Part shown: positions 33,936 to 42,089 of the stretch, piece by piece
Layout: every line of letters starts with the position of its first letter
Position numbering within the stretch: the first letter of the stretch is position 1
Assembly (NCBI GenBank): GCA_003221615.1
Contig: QHSQ01000124.1
Coordinates: 1 to 63,256, forward strand
Origin: Candidatus Rokuibacteriota bacterium
Lineage (GTDB): Bacteria > Methylomirabilota > Methylomirabilia > Rokubacteriales > CSP1-6
Reading direction: 5' to 3'
Length of the DNA: 63,256 nucleotides
The notes under the pieces: generated by a model
Databases searched by the model: none
The model's input: only the letters and a program-made list of their open reading frames with translations
Told to the model about the DNA's origin: nothing
Position numbers and translations under genes: made by a program

Positions 33936-34891
33936 CCGGTCTCTTCCGTCTTCGGCGCCGGTACCTGGGTCAGGAGATCGCCCACGACCTGCGCGGCCGA
34001 CAGCTTCGTCACCCAGAGCTCGGGCTGAAGAATAAGCCGGTGCGCGAGGGCCGGACCGGCCATCGCCTTCACGTCGTCGGGCGTGACGAAGTCGCGTCCC
34101 CGCAGCACGGCGCCGGCCCGCGCGAGCTTCAGAAGCGCCAGGGCCCCTCTCGGCGAAGCGCCGAGCGCGATCCGATGGTCGCCGCGGGTCGCCTGCGCGA
34201 GGTCGACGACGTACTGCGTCACCACGTCGGCCACGAACACGTCCTCGAGCGCCTGCTGCATGGCGAGGATCTCCTCGCGGGAGACGATCGCGGGCAATTC
34301 GACCTCTTCCTGGCGTCGCTGGCGGCGCCGCTCGAGGATCTGTCGCTCCTCCTCGGCGGTCGGATAGCCGACCGCGACGCGAATCAGGAAGCGATCGAGC
34401 TGCGCCTCGGGCAGCGGATAGGTGCCCTCGAGCTCGATCGGGTTCTGCGTCGCGATCACCAGGAACGGCAGCTCGAGCCGGAAGGACTCGCCTTCGACCG
34501 TGACCTGGGCTTCCTGCATCGCCTCCAGCAGCGCGGCCTGGGTCTTGGGCGTCGCGCGATTGATCTCGTCGGCCAGGAGGAGATTGGTGAAGACCGGACC
34601 CGGCCGGAACTCGAAGCGCGCCTGGCGCTGGTCGAACACGAAGCTCCCGGTGACGTCGGCGGGAAGCAAGTCGGGCGTGCACTGAAGGCGCTTGAACGAC
34701 AGACCGAGGGCCTGCGCGAAGAGCCGGGCGATGAGCGTCTTGGCGAGACCGGGATAGTCCTCGATCAGGACGTGGCCGTTCGCGAGAATGCCGGCCAGGA
34801 TCCGCTCGAGCACGTCGCCCTTGCCGACGATCACGCGCGCCAGCGCGCCCAGGATCTCGCGGCTCCGCTCGGTGACCCGGCCGAGCTTCAT
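33932..34891 (-). CDS. MoxR-family AAA+ ATPase
   Basis: The 319-residue protein has MoxR features: IVGKGDVLERILAGILANGH, Walker A region LIEDYPGLAKTLIARLFA, the segment TPDLLPADVTGSFVFD, Walker B LLADEINRATPKTQAALLEAMQE, and sensor 1 ATQNPIELEGTYPLPEAQLDRF. The Walker A Gly-Lys is present as GLAKT, normal for this family. MoxR ATPases act as chaperones for VWA-domain partners. Overlaps with both neighbours (ATGA on each side) mark a tight operon of DUF4129, small membrane protein, MoxR and DUF58. Confidence 0.93.
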   Translation of the reverse strand: MKLGRVTERSREILGALARVIVGKGDVLERILAGILANGHVLIEDYPGLAKTLIARLFAQALGLSFKRLQCTPDLLPADVTGSFVFDQRQARFEFRPGPVFTNLLLADEINRATPKTQAALLEAMQEAQVTVEGESFRLELPFLVIATQNPIELEGTYPLPEAQLDRFLIRVAVGYPTAEEERQILERRRQRRQEEVELPAIVSREEILAMQQALEDVFVADVVTQYVVDLAQATRGDHRIALGASPRGALALLKLARAGAVLRGRDFVTPDDVKAMAGPALAHRLILQPELWVTKLSAAQVVGDLLTQVPAPKTEETG

Positions 34892-35361
34892 CGGCGCGCC
34901 TCCAGCGAGGCGATGATTCGCGCCAGCGCGGCGATGGACGGGCCGCGGCCGAACCGGCGCCCGCGCGGCTTTTCGAGGGCGTCGGCCGGGGCGCCGGACG
35001 CTTGCGCGAGCGCGACGAGCCTGGGCCACAGCAGGTGCTCGAAATAGGACTGGCTCCGCGCGCTGGATCTGATCTCGTCGTGGAACCGCGCGAAACGCGA
35101 ATCCTGAGCTCGCGTCTCCGGCGCGCCCGCCCCGGCGTCGCCCACGCCCCACGGAGCCCGGCGCTCGGTGCACGCTCGAACGATCGCGCGGACGGGCGAG
35201 ACCGCCACGAGCAGGACGAGGGCCGCCAGGAGGCGCATCGCGGTCTCCCGATACGCTTGCGCGACGAAGAATTCGATCAAGGAGATCCCGGCGACGAGCG
35301 CGGCCATGACCACGACCGCGGCGGCGACGCCGGCGCCCCGGCCCGGCTCAGGCGACGCCAA
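34888..35361 (-). CDS. Small membrane protein of the MoxR operon
   Basis: The 157-residue product has two N-terminal membrane segments (VAAAVVVMAALVAGISLIEFF and LLAALVLLVAVSP) and a soluble C-terminal half with RFARFHDEIRSSARSQSYFEHLLWPRL. This matches the arrangement of small proteins commonly placed between DUF4129 and MoxR genes, but I cannot name a family. It starts at TTG 35361, overlapping the DUF4129 gene by 14 bp, and ends overlapping moxR by ATGA. Confidence 0.7.
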   Translation of the reverse strand: MASPEPGRGAGVAAAVVVMAALVAGISLIEFFVAQAYRETAMRLLAALVLLVAVSPVRAIVRACTERRAPWGVGDAGAGAPETRAQDSRFARFHDEIRSSARSQSYFEHLLWPRLVALAQASGAPADALEKPRGRRFGRGPSIAALARIIASLEARR

Positions 35362-36253
35362 GCGGCGCCTCCTCGCGCTCGAGCGCGGATCTGATCTCTT
35401 CGAGGCAGGCGCGAGCCGTGTCTCGCTCGGGTGACCCGAGGGCGTGGCGGCTGAATCGCGCGAGCTCGAAGAGGCGCGTCAGCCGATCGACCGCCCGGTG
35501 CGGGAGGACCAGACGCCTGAGCGTCTCGCGCATGAATTCCTCCGGCGTCTGCCAGGGCGCCCTGATCACGCTGGCCCGCGCCGCGACTCGCTCGAATCGC
35601 CGGTAACACTTGATGATCGCCGCGCGCGCGTCCGGCTCGCTCGCCAGATCGTCGAGCCCGTCCTGAACCGCTTCGCTCAGCGGCTCGGCCGCCTCGACGC
35701 GATTTCGTCGTTCCCACCATCGGGCAATGCGCTCGGCGAAGAGGAGCACCAGGGCCATGGCGAGCGTCGCGAGGCCCGCCAGGAGAGCCAGCAGCCCGAC
35801 GAGCCAGCCGAGCCACGGCAGCGAGACCACCGGCGTGTCGGCTCCGGGCGTCGAGTCGGTGCCCGCGAACATCATGAGGCGGCTCCAGGCGAGCAGCGAG
35901 GTCTCGACGTACTGCCACCCGAACGAAAACACGACGAGGATGGCGAGCAGCGGCAGGAGCGGTAACACCCGCAAGAACACCTGGAGCCACCAGGGAAGCT
36001 TGGACGGCTCCTCCTCACGCGGCAGCTCCGCGTCGCGGCGCCGGTCTCGCGAGAGCGCCATCCCGAAAATGATGGCGACCGCCAGCGCGAACGCCGCGCC
36101 GCTCGCGAGCAGGAGCGAATCCGGCACCTCGACGTGGAGCCGGAAGGACGGCATGTCCTCGGGTGCGCGCGACGCGGCCAGGAGGGCGGTCAGCGCGAGA
36201 AACAGGCCAGCGCCGGCGACGATGGCGGCGCCCGGGAAGCCCTGGAGTCTCAT
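35348..36253 (-). CDS. DUF4129 domain membrane protein
   Basis: The 301-residue protein has about four membrane segments and a C-terminal DUF4129-like domain: DARAAIIKCYRRFERVAA, APWQTPEEFMRETLRRL and RLTRLFELARFSRHALG. Such proteins are usual partners of MoxR/DUF58 modules. The ATG at 36253 (MRLQGFPGAAIV) is chosen; a frame reading further upstream runs into the divergent gene. It heads the minus-strand operon, with a 120-bp divergent gap to the dihydrodipicolinate-synthase-family gene. Confidence 0.82.
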   Translation of the reverse strand: MRLQGFPGAAIVAGAGLFLALTALLAASRAPEDMPSFRLHVEVPDSLLLASGAAFALAVAIIFGMALSRDRRRDAELPREEEPSKLPWWLQVFLRVLPLLPLLAILVVFSFGWQYVETSLLAWSRLMMFAGTDSTPGADTPVVSLPWLGWLVGLLALLAGLATLAMALVLLFAERIARWWERRNRVEAAEPLSEAVQDGLDDLASEPDARAAIIKCYRRFERVAARASVIRAPWQTPEEFMRETLRRLVLPHRAVDRLTRLFELARFSRHALGSPERDTARACLEEIRSALEREEAPLGVA

Positions 36254-36373
36254 CAGCGGTGGGCCGGAGCGTACTCTGTTGTCCGGGCCCTTCGCAAATG
36301 GCTTCACGTCGCCGCAATCCTGTATCCTGTTCGGGCAGGCGCTTGCCTCACCCGCTGACAGGAGGCGACAACC

Positions 36374-37300
36374 GTGACCGACGTCCCGCGTATCACCGGC
36401 GTGCTCTCTCCGGTCGTGACCCCGTTCGGCGCGGACCTGGCGCCCGATCCCGAGCGCTTCGTGTGCCACTGCCGCTGGCTTTCCACCCAGAACGTGGGCC
36501 TGGCCGTGTTCGGGACGAACTCGGAAGCGAACTCGCTCTCGGTCGAAGAGAAGATCGAGCTGCTCGATCGGCTGGTCGCGGCCGGGCTCGACCCCGCGCG
36601 GATAATGCCGGGCACCGGCTGTTGCGCGCTGACCGACTCGGTGCGGCTGACCGCGCACGCCATGAAGGTCGGATGCGGCGGCGTGCTCATGCTACCGCCT
36701 TTCTATTACAAAGGCGTGAGCGACGACGGGCTCTTCCGGAGCTTCGCGGAAGTGATCGAGCGCGTGGGTGACGCGCGCCTGCGCGTATACGTCTACCACA
36801 TCCCGCCGGTCGCGCAGGTGCCGATCACGCTCGGGCTCGTCGAGCGCCTGCTCGCCGCCTATCCGGCGCAGGTCGCCGGGATGAAGGACAGCGGGGGCGA
36901 CTGGAACAACACGAAGGCGTTCCTCGACGCGTTCGCCAGGAGCGGCTTCGACGTGTTCGCCGGCTCCGAGACCTTCCTGCTCCAGAACATGCGCCACGGC
37001 GGCGCCGGCTGCATCAGCGCCACCGCCAACGTCCACCCCGGTCCTATCGCGCGCCTCTACGACACCTGGCGGGCTGAGGGCGCCGACGCCCAGCAGGCGC
37101 GGCTCGACGTGATCCGCGGCGTGTTCCAGAAGTACCCGATGATCCCGGCCCTCAAATCCGCGATCGCCCACCACGGGAAGGACGCTGGCTGGTCAACCGT
37201 TCGTCCGCCGTTGGTCGCCCTCACGCCGGCGCAGGCGAGCAGCCTGATCGTCGACCTCGAGCGCGAGCGCTTCACAATGCCGGGCCTCGCCCCGCGCTGA
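36374..37300 (+). CDS. Dihydrodipicolinate synthase-family aldolase
   Basis: The 308-residue TIM-barrel aldolase forms a Schiff base with a 2-oxo acid. The Lys is in VAGMKDSGGDW (near residue 175), the Tyr in RVYVYHIPP; FGTNSEANSLSVEEK replaces the G-T-T-G-E motif of true DapA, so a different substrate (for example a sugar-acid or hydroxy-oxo-acid) is likely. AGGAGGCGAC lies 5 nt before the GTG start. It is flanked by unrelated operons and appears to be transcribed alone. Confidence 0.88.
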   Translation: MTDVPRITGVLSPVVTPFGADLAPDPERFVCHCRWLSTQNVGLAVFGTNSEANSLSVEEKIELLDRLVAAGLDPARIMPGTGCCALTDSVRLTAHAMKVGCGGVLMLPPFYYKGVSDDGLFRSFAEVIERVGDARLRVYVYHIPPVAQVPITLGLVERLLAAYPAQVAGMKDSGGDWNNTKAFLDAFARSGFDVFAGSETFLLQNMRHGGAGCISATANVHPGPIARLYDTWRAEGADAQQARLDVIRGVFQKYPMIPALKSAIAHHGKDAGWSTVRPPLVALTPAQASSLIVDLERERFTMPGLAPR

Positions 37301-37331
37301 CCCGCAGGCGCGGTCCGTCGGTCGGATTCAG

Positions 37332-37511
37332 CTAGTCGCGATTGGCGCCGGTCAGGCGGCGGACGACACCCAGTCCGAAGAGCCCGACGCCAACCACCAG
37401 GAGGACAGCGTAAGGCTCTACGCCGAAAACCTTGACGAGCACGATACAGAATCCGGCGAAGGCGATGAGCGACCCCGCCATCATCAGGCCGAGACCAGGT
37501 TTCTGAGCCAC
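37332..37511 (-). CDS. 59-residue membrane protein downstream of CaiB gene
   Basis: Starting from GTG 37511, two bases after the CoA-transferase stop, the product is VAQKPGLGLMMAGSLIAFA then two membrane segments (AGFCIVLVKVFG and YAVLLVVGVGLFGLGVV) and a basic end. The hydrophobic pattern and close spacing support a real gene. A frame extending far upstream is antiparallel noise over the CaiB gene. No family recognised. Confidence 0.55.
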   Translation of the reverse strand: MAQKPGLGLMMAGSLIAFAGFCIVLVKVFGVEPYAVLLVVGVGLFGLGVVRRLTGANRD

Positions 37512-37513
37512 GA

Positions 37514-38707
37514 TCAGATAACCGCTTCGCGCCGCAGCCGCTCGATCTCCTCGACTCCCAAGCCGGCCTCTTTCAGGACTTCGTCGGTGTGCTCGCCGAG
37601 GGTCGGAGGCTCCCGGTCCAGTCCGGGGCTGCCATGCTCGAGCCGGAAGCCGGCGCCGACGAGCCGCATCGGCCCGTATCGCGAGTCGATCGTCTGGAGC
37701 ACGTCGCGGTGCTCGAGCTGGGGATGCTTGACGATCTCGTCGATCTTCCAGATGGAGCCGCACGGCACGTCGGCGGCGGTGAGACGCGCCTCCCAGCTCT
37801 TGGGACCGTCGGTCGCGAGCGCCTGCTCGATGATCTCGCGCAGCGCCGGCTCGTTGGCGGTGCGCGCGGGCCAGTCCTTGAAGCGCGGGTCGGCCAGCGC
37901 GTCGGCGCGGCCCAGCGTTTTCATGAGGCTCGCGAACTGCTTCTCGGTCAGCACCGCCAGCACGATGTAGCCGCCGCGCGCCCGGAACCGGCTCGCGGTC
38001 GGCTTGCGGCTCACCGAGCCGTTGCCGATCTGCCGTGCCTCGATGCCCGCAACGGTGTACTCGGAGACCGTGCCCGGGATGAAGGCCAGCGCCGCATCGA
38101 GCATCGCCACGTCGACCAGCTGGCCGCGCCCGGTGTGCGTCCGCTGATACAGCGCGCTCGCCACGGCGAGCGCCGCCGTCATGCCGCCGATCGTGTCGCA
38201 GATCGCGAATCCGGCGCGGGTCGGGCCGCTCGCCGGCTCGCCGGTGATCGACATGATCCCCGACATCGCCTGGAGCTTGCCGTCGAAGGCGGCGGTCGTC
38301 CGCTCGGGACCGGTCTGGCCGAAGCCGGAGACCGCGCAGTAGATGAGCCGCGGATTGACGGCCGAGAGCGCCTGATACCCGAGTCCGAGACGATCCATCA
38401 CGCCCCCGCGGAAGTTCTCCCACACCACGTCGGCCTTGACCACGAGCTTCTTGACGATGTCCACGGCCTCGGGCTTTCGCAGGTCGAGCGTGACGCTGCG
38501 CTTGTTGCCGTTCACCGCGAGGAAGGACGGCGCCATTTTCCGGTCGGCCCACACCCGGTCGGCCAGCTGCATGCGCGTGTCGTCGCCCTCGCGCGACTCG
38601 ATCTTGACGACGTCGGCGCCCAGGAGCGCCAGCTGGTAGGTGCCGTACGGCCCCGCGAGATAGCGGGTGAAGTCGAGGATGCGGACGCTCGTGAACGGCT
38701 TGCTCAC
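37514..38707 (-). CDS. CaiB/BaiF family class III CoA-transferase
   Basis: The 397-residue enzyme moves CoA between carboxylic acids. It begins KPFTSVRILDFTRYLAGPYG, and has GADVVKIE, FLAVNGNKRSVTLDLRKPE, YCAVSGFGQTGP and GRGQLVDVAMLDAALAF, the last with the Asp that forms the mixed anhydride. Start GTG 38707 overlaps the end of the selenoprotein gene by GTGA, so both are translated together. The pair suggests a pathway where a CoA-activated acid is made next to a thiol/selenol reductase-like protein; the substrate is unknown. Confidence 0.92.
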   Translation of the reverse strand: MSKPFTSVRILDFTRYLAGPYGTYQLALLGADVVKIESREGDDTRMQLADRVWADRKMAPSFLAVNGNKRSVTLDLRKPEAVDIVKKLVVKADVVWENFRGGVMDRLGLGYQALSAVNPRLIYCAVSGFGQTGPERTTAAFDGKLQAMSGIMSITGEPASGPTRAGFAICDTIGGMTAALAVASALYQRTHTGRGQLVDVAMLDAALAFIPGTVSEYTVAGIEARQIGNGSVSRKPTASRFRARGGYIVLAVLTEKQFASLMKTLGRADALADPRFKDWPARTANEPALREIIEQALATDGPKSWEARLTAADVPCGSIWKIDEIVKHPQLEHRDVLQTIDSRYGPMRLVGAGFRLEHGSPGLDREPPTLGEHTDEVLKEAGLGVEEIERLRREAVI

Positions 38708-39636
38708 GATGCCTCGCGCTTGGCCCGAGCGATCGATTTCACCTCGTCGAACTCCTTCTTCCGCTCGGCGATCATCTCGGGCGAAAGCTTCGTCAGGTCG
38801 AGGTAGTCGCACTTCCACGCGGCGTCCTCGCTCCAGCGGATCGGCGACTGCATCGTCGTGCGCGCACCCGGCGCGCTCTCGAGCAATTTCAATCCCAGCT
38901 CGAGCGTCTGCCGCTGCGACTCGACGTCGAACGGCCGGCCGGCCGAGTTCCCGAGGGGGAAATCGCTGAACAGGAACCGCGGCACGCCGCAGTACTCCAC
39001 GATGTCCTTGGCGCAGCCCATGATTACCGTCGGAATCCCGTTCGCCTCCAGGTGCCGGGCGGCCAGACTCACGGTCTGGTGACACACGGGTCAGCTCGGG
39101 ACGAGGACGGCGACGTCGACTCCGTCCTCGCGGCAGCGGCGCAAGAGCTCGGGGATGTCGGTCTCCAGGGTCACGCGATGGCTGCGGTTCGTCGGCGCGC
39201 CGTGAATGCGCGGCGCCAGCGTCCCGATCCGGCCCGCGGCGGCCGCCTCCCTCATGCGAGCCAGCGGCAGATACGTATTGATGTCGGCGGCCTTCGTGTG
39301 CAGGCGGTCGTAGCCGACGTGCGAGATCCTCAGATCGGGCACGGTCTCGGAGGACGTCGAGTAGACCTGATAGAACTTGGCGGCGGCATTGTAGGCCGCC
39401 CCCGGCCCCTGGTCGCCCAGCTCCGCCCGGAACGGCGCCGCGGTCGTGATCAGCCCGACCCGCGCCCGGCTGAGCGGCATCCGGAGCGGCGTGAACGGAA
39501 CCTCGACGAAATGGGCCCACCGATAAGGGCTGAAGCCGAGGACTTGATAGTAGTCGCGCGTCCGCTGCATGTACGGGATCGCGACGTCGTGATCCGCCGC
39601 GAACGCTGCCTTCGCCCCGGGAGCCGTGGTCGTCAT
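38704..39636 (-). CDS. Probable selenoprotein, GrdB/PrdB (glycine/sarcosine/betaine/proline reductase) family, in-frame UGA
   Basis: Reading through the TGA at 39093-39091 gives one 310-residue protein with Sec at position 182 in VLVPS-U-PVCHQTVSLAA. Both sides of the TGA continue the same family: LGFSPYRWAHF and VGLITTAAPFR before; ARHLEANGIPTVIMGCAKDIVE and PRFLFSDFPLGN after. UxxC is the redox motif of this family, where homologues carry Cys. A SECIS-like hairpin begins 11 nt after the UGA. The ATG at 39636 is chosen (TTG 39657 is possible). Likely function: a selenol/thiol reductive-cleavage or redox enzyme of unknown substrate, coupled to the CoA-transferase. If not Sec, it is a gene split by one stop. 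Confidence 0.82.
39063..39079 (-). promoter_or_regulatory. Bacterial SECIS-like hairpin after the in-frame UGA
   Basis: In the message, UGA is followed by 11 nt and then CCAGAC-CGUGA-GUCUGG: a 6-bp perfect stem with a 5-nt loop containing GU, 17 nt in all. The E. coli fdhF SECIS, bound by SelB, also needs a 17-nt upper stem-loop placed 11 nt after the UGA. The geometry therefore matches exactly, although the loop sequence differs. It overlaps codons for HQTVSLA. Confidence 0.7.
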
Positions 39637-39707
39637 CGCGTCGTCCAGTCTAGCCAAGGTTGCCTGCCGCGTCCAACGTCAGCGTGTGAGGAGGTGACCG
39701 TGCGGGG

Positions 39708-40235
39708 TCAGCGCGGGTGACGCGCGCGCTGTTCGGGCTGAAGGGCGGTGATGCCCTCGAAGGTCCGCTCGAAGATCTGAGGCACCGGCCAGCCCTGCAG
39801 GCCGGCGTAGGTGTCGATCTGCGAGCGATGGTGGACCTCGTGCTCGAGCATCATCATGAGCAAGCGCCACCCCGGGAGCGTGCCGGGCGTATCGACCATC
39901 TCGATCCGGCGCATGAGCCACTCCCCCGGCGTCTCGCGGAGCAGCGTGGCGAATCGCTCGGCGGACGATTGCAGCCACGGGAGCCACGTGCGCTGGTCGG
40001 CACGATCGATGTCGGGGTCCGTCAGGATCCAGCCCTCGCCGCGATAGGCGCTGGCGAAGTAGAGGCGCGTGGCGCCGATGTGACCCACGAGCTCACCGAT
40101 GCCCCAGCCGGCCTCGCCGCTCGCGGCCGGCGGGCGCCACGCGGCAGCCTCGGGCGGCAGCGCCGCCACGTCACGCTCGGTCCTCCGCCGCACGCTGTCG
40201 AAGAAGCGCAGATAAGACTCGACGTCGGTGATCAT
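39708..40235 (-). CDS. DinB-family protein
   Basis: The 175-residue four-helix-bundle protein shows the DinB metal-His pattern: GELVGHIGATRLYF near residue 60 and MLEHEVHHRSQIDTYAG near residue 135. DinB-like proteins bind a divalent metal; some transfer thiols such as mycothiol or bacillithiol. The ATG at 40235 (ITDVESYLRFFDSV) overlaps the stop of the flavin monooxygenase gene as ATGA, so the two are co-expressed. A longer N-terminal reading is unsupported. Confidence 0.85.
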   Translation of the reverse strand: MITDVESYLRFFDSVRRRTERDVAALPPEAAAWRPPAASGEAGWGIGELVGHIGATRLYFASAYRGEGWILTDPDIDRADQRTWLPWLQSSAERFATLLRETPGEWLMRRIEMVDTPGTLPGWRLLMMMLEHEVHHRSQIDTYAGLQGWPVPQIFERTFEGITALQPEQRARHPR

Positions 40236-41335
40236 GCCACTCGCTCCCTTTCGATCGCCGCGCGCAGGCCCGGCAGCACCTCCGAGGCCACGCGCCGGCA
40301 TTCCTCGACGTGTGGAAAGCCCGACAGGATGAATTCGTCGACACCGAGGCGCCAGTATGCGGTGAGCTCGTCCGTGACTTGCTCTGGATCGCCCACGATC
40401 GCCGTCCCGAGGTTCACGCGCACCTTCGAGATTCCGTTCCAGAGCCGGGGTGACCGCTCGCGGAGCTCGGCCCGAAGCTGCGCCTGCTGCCCCACCATCG
40501 GCGTCCCGGCGAAGGCGGCCTGTCTCTGGGCCACCACGCGCTCGTCGACCTGAGACATCAGCTCCTCGGCGGCCTCCCAGGCCTCACGCTCGGTCCGTCG
40601 CACGACCAGGTGCGTACGCAGACCGAAGACCGGCCGGCGGCCCTTGGCGTTGTAGGCCGTCCGTACCCGGGCCAGCAGCTTGGCGATCTCGTCGAGCGGC
40701 TGGATCCAGGCGAGATAGACCTCCGCCCCGTTTGCCGCGAACTCGAGCGCCCGCGCCGAGGCGCCACCCACGTAAAAGCGCGGCCCGCTCCCGACCGGTC
40801 CGGGCGAGACCACCGCACCCTTGAGCCGCATCGTGCTCCCTTCGAACACCACGGGCTCGGGCCTCGCCCACAGCGCTCGCAGGACGGTGATGAATTCTTC
40901 CCCCTGCTCGTAGCGCTTGTCGTGATCGATCGTGACACCGAGCCGCTCGAAGTCGCCCTGGATGCCGCCGGGTACCACGTTGATGTCGAGCCGCCCGGCG
41001 CTGATCTGATCGAGCGCCGCCGCCATCTGGGCGAACAGTCCGGTCGAGATGAACCCCGGCCGGATGGCCGCCAGGAATCGAATACGCTGGGTCACCGCGG
41101 CCAGCGCCGTGACCGTCGTCCACGTTTCCGCGAGCGGCGCCGTCTCCCCGAAGAGCCCGTTGGCAAACCGCGTGGGGATCAGGAGCGAGTAATATCCTTC
41201 GGCCTCCGCCGTCTCGACCACCCGGCGCAGATAGTCGAAGGTCGGCGGTCGCTCCGCACGCCACGTGCCGATGTGCGCGCCGTCGCCGTCGATCGGGATG
41301 AACCAATCGAACCGCGGCTCGGGTCTCCGTTCCAC
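40232..41335 (-). CDS. LLM-class flavin-dependent monooxygenase (SsuD-like)
   Basis: The 367-residue TIM-barrel enzyme resembles FMNH2-dependent alkanesulfonate monooxygenase SsuD: WFIPIDGDGAHIG at the start, RIRFLAAIRPGFISTGLFAQ, ISAGRLDINVVPGGIQGDFERLG-like stretch, HDKRYEQGEEF and GPRFYVGGASARALEFA. It would oxidise a sulfonate or other organic substrate using reduced flavin from a separate reductase, which is not in the window. Start GTG 41335. Coupled by ATGA to the DinB-like gene. Confidence 0.9.
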   Translation of the reverse strand: MERRPEPRFDWFIPIDGDGAHIGTWRAERPPTFDYLRRVVETAEAEGYYSLLIPTRFANGLFGETAPLAETWTTVTALAAVTQRIRFLAAIRPGFISTGLFAQMAAALDQISAGRLDINVVPGGIQGDFERLGVTIDHDKRYEQGEEFITVLRALWARPEPVVFEGSTMRLKGAVVSPGPVGSGPRFYVGGASARALEFAANGAEVYLAWIQPLDEIAKLLARVRTAYNAKGRRPVFGLRTHLVVRRTEREAWEAAEELMSQVDERVVAQRQAAFAGTPMVGQQAQLRAELRERSPRLWNGISKVRVNLGTAIVGDPEQVTDELTAYWRLGVDEFILSGFPHVEECRRVASEVLPGLRAAIERERVA

Positions 41336-41398
41336 GATCCGGACCCTACCAGACCTTCAGGGAGTAGGCCAGCATCGCGCGTTTCGCCGTCGCCGAAG

Positions 41399-42088
41399 AT
41401 GATATATGTTCGCGGCGTGAGTCCTCGGCCGCGTCGCCCGCCTCTGCTGATCCGGATCGTCAGGGCTCGGCCCAGGCTGTTCATCTCGGTCGGCGTCGGT
41501 CTGGTCGGGACCCTCGCGGCGGCGGTCGTGACCGATTGGAGGGTCGCGACGCGCCTGCTCACCGGATGGGATCTCGCGGTCGCGCTCTACCTGGTGCTCG
41601 CGTTCCATCTGATGGCGCGCTCCGACTTTCACCACATCCGCCGTCATGCCGCGATGCAGGACGAGGGGCAGCTCGCGATCCTGACGTGCACGGTGGCGGC
41701 GGCGCTGGCGAGCCTCGCCGCCATCTTCGCCGAGCTCGGCATGTCCGCGGCCGCAGCATCGCGGCCCCGCAGCCACGTGCTCCTGGCCACGTTGACCATC
41801 CTTCTGTCCTGGGCGTTCATCCACACGATCTTCGCGCTGCACTACGCTCACGAGTTCTACGACGAGACCGCGGGCCGGGGTATGAGCTTTCCGGGCGGTG
41901 ACCCGAACCCGGACTACTGGGACTTCGTCTATTTCTCGTTCGTCATCGGCATGACGTCGCAGGTATCCGACGTGGCGATCACCAGCAAGGTGATCCGCCG
42001 CACCGCGACCGTCCACGGCATCGTGTCCTTCCTGTTCAACGCCGCGCTGCTGGCCCTCACCGTCAACATCGCCGCGAGCGCCATCTAG
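41399..42088 (+). CDS. DUF1345 membrane protein
   Basis: The 229-residue protein has about five membrane segments and the DUF1345 hallmarks: TDWRVATRLLTGWDLAVALYL, LLSWAFIHTIFALHYAHEFY, and PDYWDFVYFSFVIGMTSQVSDV. Function of the family is not known; the pore-like final region resembles a two-helix ion-channel hairpin. ATG 41399 or GTG 41417 may be used. Convergent with the cytochrome peroxidase gene, 1 bp apart. Confidence 0.85.
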   Translation: MIYVRGVSPRPRRPPLLIRIVRARPRLFISVGVGLVGTLAAAVVTDWRVATRLLTGWDLAVALYLVLAFHLMARSDFHHIRRHAAMQDEGQLAILTCTVAAALASLAAIFAELGMSAAAASRPRSHVLLATLTILLSWAFIHTIFALHYAHEFYDETAGRGMSFPGGDPNPDYWDFVYFSFVIGMTSQVSDVAITSKVIRRTATVHGIVSFLFNAALLALTVNIAASAI

Positions 42089-42089
42089 C

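Noticed and set aside
36254..36373. Promoter before the dihydrodipicolinate-synthase-family gene (TATCCT)
   Set aside because: No -35 at suitable spacing; too weak to list.
39088..39093. The TGA in the GrdB-like gene as a plain nonsense mutation giving two genes
   Set aside because: It falls exactly on the redox position of UxxC, the frame is otherwise intact and a SECIS-geometry hairpin follows; chance placement is unlikely, though sequencing confirmation is still needed.
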